Source: Strongyloides papillosus (Eukaryota > Nematoda > Chromadorea > Rhabditida > Strongyloididae). Taken from it: a DNA stretch of 64,000 nt. The notes beneath the pieces are model-generated. The model had not been told where the DNA came from. It did no database searches and saw only the letters and a list, made by a program, of their open reading frames with translations. The stretch lies in contig SRSI01000018.1 in the NCBI GenBank assembly GCA_005656395.1, positions 62,001 through 126,000 on the forward strand. Reading direction: 5' to 3'. Below are positions 62,549 to 64,000 of this stretch, piece by piece. Each line of letters begins with the position of its first letter. The first letter of the stretch is position 1. Both the position numbers and the translations under genes were made by a program.

Positions 62549-64000
62549 ATGGAAATTTCATTTAATTGCTTTCATTTATTGGTTTTACTACTATTAACTA
62601 TCATCACTTATATTCCAAGTGTTGAAACAGCTGGTAGTGAAGGTAATAATTTAAAAACTCAACTATAACTTGCCTTTTTATACAATTTATTTAGGAAATT
62701 TGTTTACTCTAAAAGGGTTTCTAGTTTCTAGTGATAGTGAAAATAAGGATTTATGTACCAAAAATTTAAATTCTTTCGATTATTACAAATATAATTTTGA
62801 TATCGCTAGAATGACAAGAGTTAGAGAACGCATGGATAATTTATACAAAACTGTTTATTATGAATATAGACTAAAAGGAAAAAAAGGAAATTGGGCAAAA
62901 AAAAGTAGTGATTGCCTTGTTCTACGTGTTGAAGTCAAAAAGGGCGAAAAAAATCCTAATTGTAGAATTGTTTCAAGTAAGTTTTAATAAAATAAATTAT
63001 TAATAAATATTTTATGTAAAATTATATTATATCAATAATACTTATTATTAAATATTGTGCTTATACTTTTCCAATTAATTAAACAGAACAATGAGAAAAA
63101 ATTAATTCTTAGTAAAAGAAAAAAAATATATTAAAAATCTAAAAGTAACATTTACTCTAACAGTTAGTTGCTCGGGTAACTGTCAGACTAAAAAATCAAA
63201 TACAACTACACTTTTTATACAGTTTTTTTTAAGATAGCGGTTCTGATGGACAATGTACTTCAGAATTTGATTCAAAAGGATTTTTTATTACTGATGATGA
63301 TGAAAATAAGGATTTGTGTACCAAAAATTTAAATTCTTTCGATTATTACAAATATAATTTTAATATCACTAGAATGAAAAGAATTCGAGAACGCATGGAT
63401 AATTTATACAAAACTGTTTATTATGAATATAGACTAAAAGGAAAAAAAGGAAATTGGGCAAAAAAAAATAGTGATTGCCTTGTTCTACGATTTCAAGTTG
63501 AAAAGGGCAAAAAAAATCCTAATTGTAGAATTGTTTCAAGTAAGTTTTAATAAAATAAATTATTAATAAATATTTTATGTAAAATTATATTATATCAATA
63601 ATACTTATTATTAAATATTGTGCTTATACTTTTCCAATTAATTAAACAGAACAATGAGAAAAAATTAATTCTTAGTAAAAGAAAAAAAATATATTAAAAA
63701 TCTAAAAGTAACATTTACTCTAACAGATAGTTGCTCGGGTAACTGTCAGACTAAAAAATCAAATACAACTACACTTTATATACAGTTTTTTTAAGATAGC
63801 GGTTCTGATGGACAATGTACTTCAGAATTTGATTCAGATGGGTTTTTAATTACTTATAATGATGAAAATGTGCCTTTATGTACCCAAAACTTACATTCTT
63901 GGGAAAGATACAAATATTTATTTAAAATCGATAAAATAAAAAAACTTGGAGTACGAAAAGATAATTTATATAAAATAATTTACTATGGATATAGTCTAAA
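62549..64000 (+). CDS. Secreted protein built of tandemly duplicated exons, 3' end outside the window
   Basis: Exon 1 (62549-62642) encodes a signal peptide (MEISFNCFHLLVLLLLTIIT). A 52-base intron leads to exon 2 (62695-62976). Then come exon 3 (63234-63539) and exon 4 (from 63796, cut by the window end). All junctions are phase 1, so any number of these exons can be joined without frame change. Exons 2 and 3 share long identical runs such as NLNSFDYYKYNF and RMDNLYKTVYYEYRLKGKKG. Exon 3 and exon 4 share the start SGSDGQCTSEFDS. Each full unit has about 100 residues and four Cys. The domain family is not recognised. The acceptor ttttttttaag was chosen by frame. Reading on past each donor gives a short false C-terminus (SSKF). 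Confidence 0.72.
62977..63233 (+). repeat. Duplicated intron, first copy
   Basis: This intron and 63540-63795 are almost identical over about 256 bases and differ by a few bases only. Exon and intron were therefore duplicated together as a unit of 562 bp. It contains the GC-richer word tagttgctcgggtaactgtc. Confidence 0.85.
63540..63795 (+). repeat. Duplicated intron, second copy
   Basis: Partner of 62977-63233. The near-identity of a non-coding segment shows the duplication is recent or kept alike by gene conversion. Confidence 0.85.

Noticed and set aside
1..64000. tRNA or rRNA genes
   Set aside because: No B-box-like GGTTCGAATCC word in a cloverleaf context and no conserved rRNA words were seen. 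The tRNA-like words next to LTRs are primer-binding sites.

Overview
This is a very AT-rich eukaryotic window from an animal genome, most likely a parasitic nematode of the Strongyloides kind. That identification is an inference. It rests on the extreme AT content, the tiny introns (36-52 bases for most genes), the tandem family of secreted CAP/SCP-TAPS proteins, the chymotrypsin-fold protease and small secreted proteins nearby, and the dense Tc1/mariner and Ty3 elements. No rRNA, tRNA, CRISPR array or bacterial-type operon was seen.

From 0.6 to 32.1 kb, nine SCP/TAPS paralogues lie head to tail on the minus strand: eight intact, one dead. Each has two exons. Exon 1 encodes a signal peptide, a conserved acidic pro-region ending in a dibasic K-R-Q site, and a fast-changing Lys/Thr/Pro/Ser-rich linker. 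After an intron of about 36 bases, exon 2 encodes the CAP domain. Each intact gene has a conserved TATA-containing block 100-170 bases upstream. The spacers are copies of one another and contain an ancient repeat of about 525 bp. A 1.29-kb mariner sits inside the tiny intron of the fourth intact gene. A 4.3-kb Ty3-type retrotransposon with identical 88-bp LTRs sits inside the CAP exon of the dead gene. Paralogues 1-6 and 7-9 form two subgroups by spacer and C-terminal sequence.

From 33 to 42.5 kb there are satellite arrays, a repeat block that looks like alternating small exons and introns on the minus strand (35.2-35.8 kb), a three-exon trypsin-like protease (37.5-38.5 kb), a Tc1-like element with satellite-like inverted ends (39.9-40.7 kb) and a decayed C2H2-type transposable-element gene (40.9-42.5 kb).

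From 43 to 51.3 kb two small genes are transcribed outward from a large inverted duplication with arms of about 670 bp. Its left arm carries a hAT-like element with 8-bp target duplications and a solo LTR. Its centre holds two hairpins, a MITE and a ladder of micro-exon-like segments. From 51.6 to 55.3 kb an old dispersed repeat was hit by a pogo-like element, which was then hit by an LTR element whose 606-aa ORF joins gag-like and integrase-like parts without reverse transcriptase. From 55.5 to 59.1 kb lie more DNA-transposon copies and the worn 3' end of a second Ty3-like element. The right edge (62.5-64 kb) holds a secreted-protein gene growing by tandem duplication of one exon plus intron, and it runs off the window.

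The window therefore reads as a secreted-protein locus, possibly host-interaction genes by analogy with SCP/TAPS expansions in parasites, expanding by local duplication while mobile elements break and reshape it. All coordinates and splice sites were read by eye. Homology calls come from motifs, not searches.
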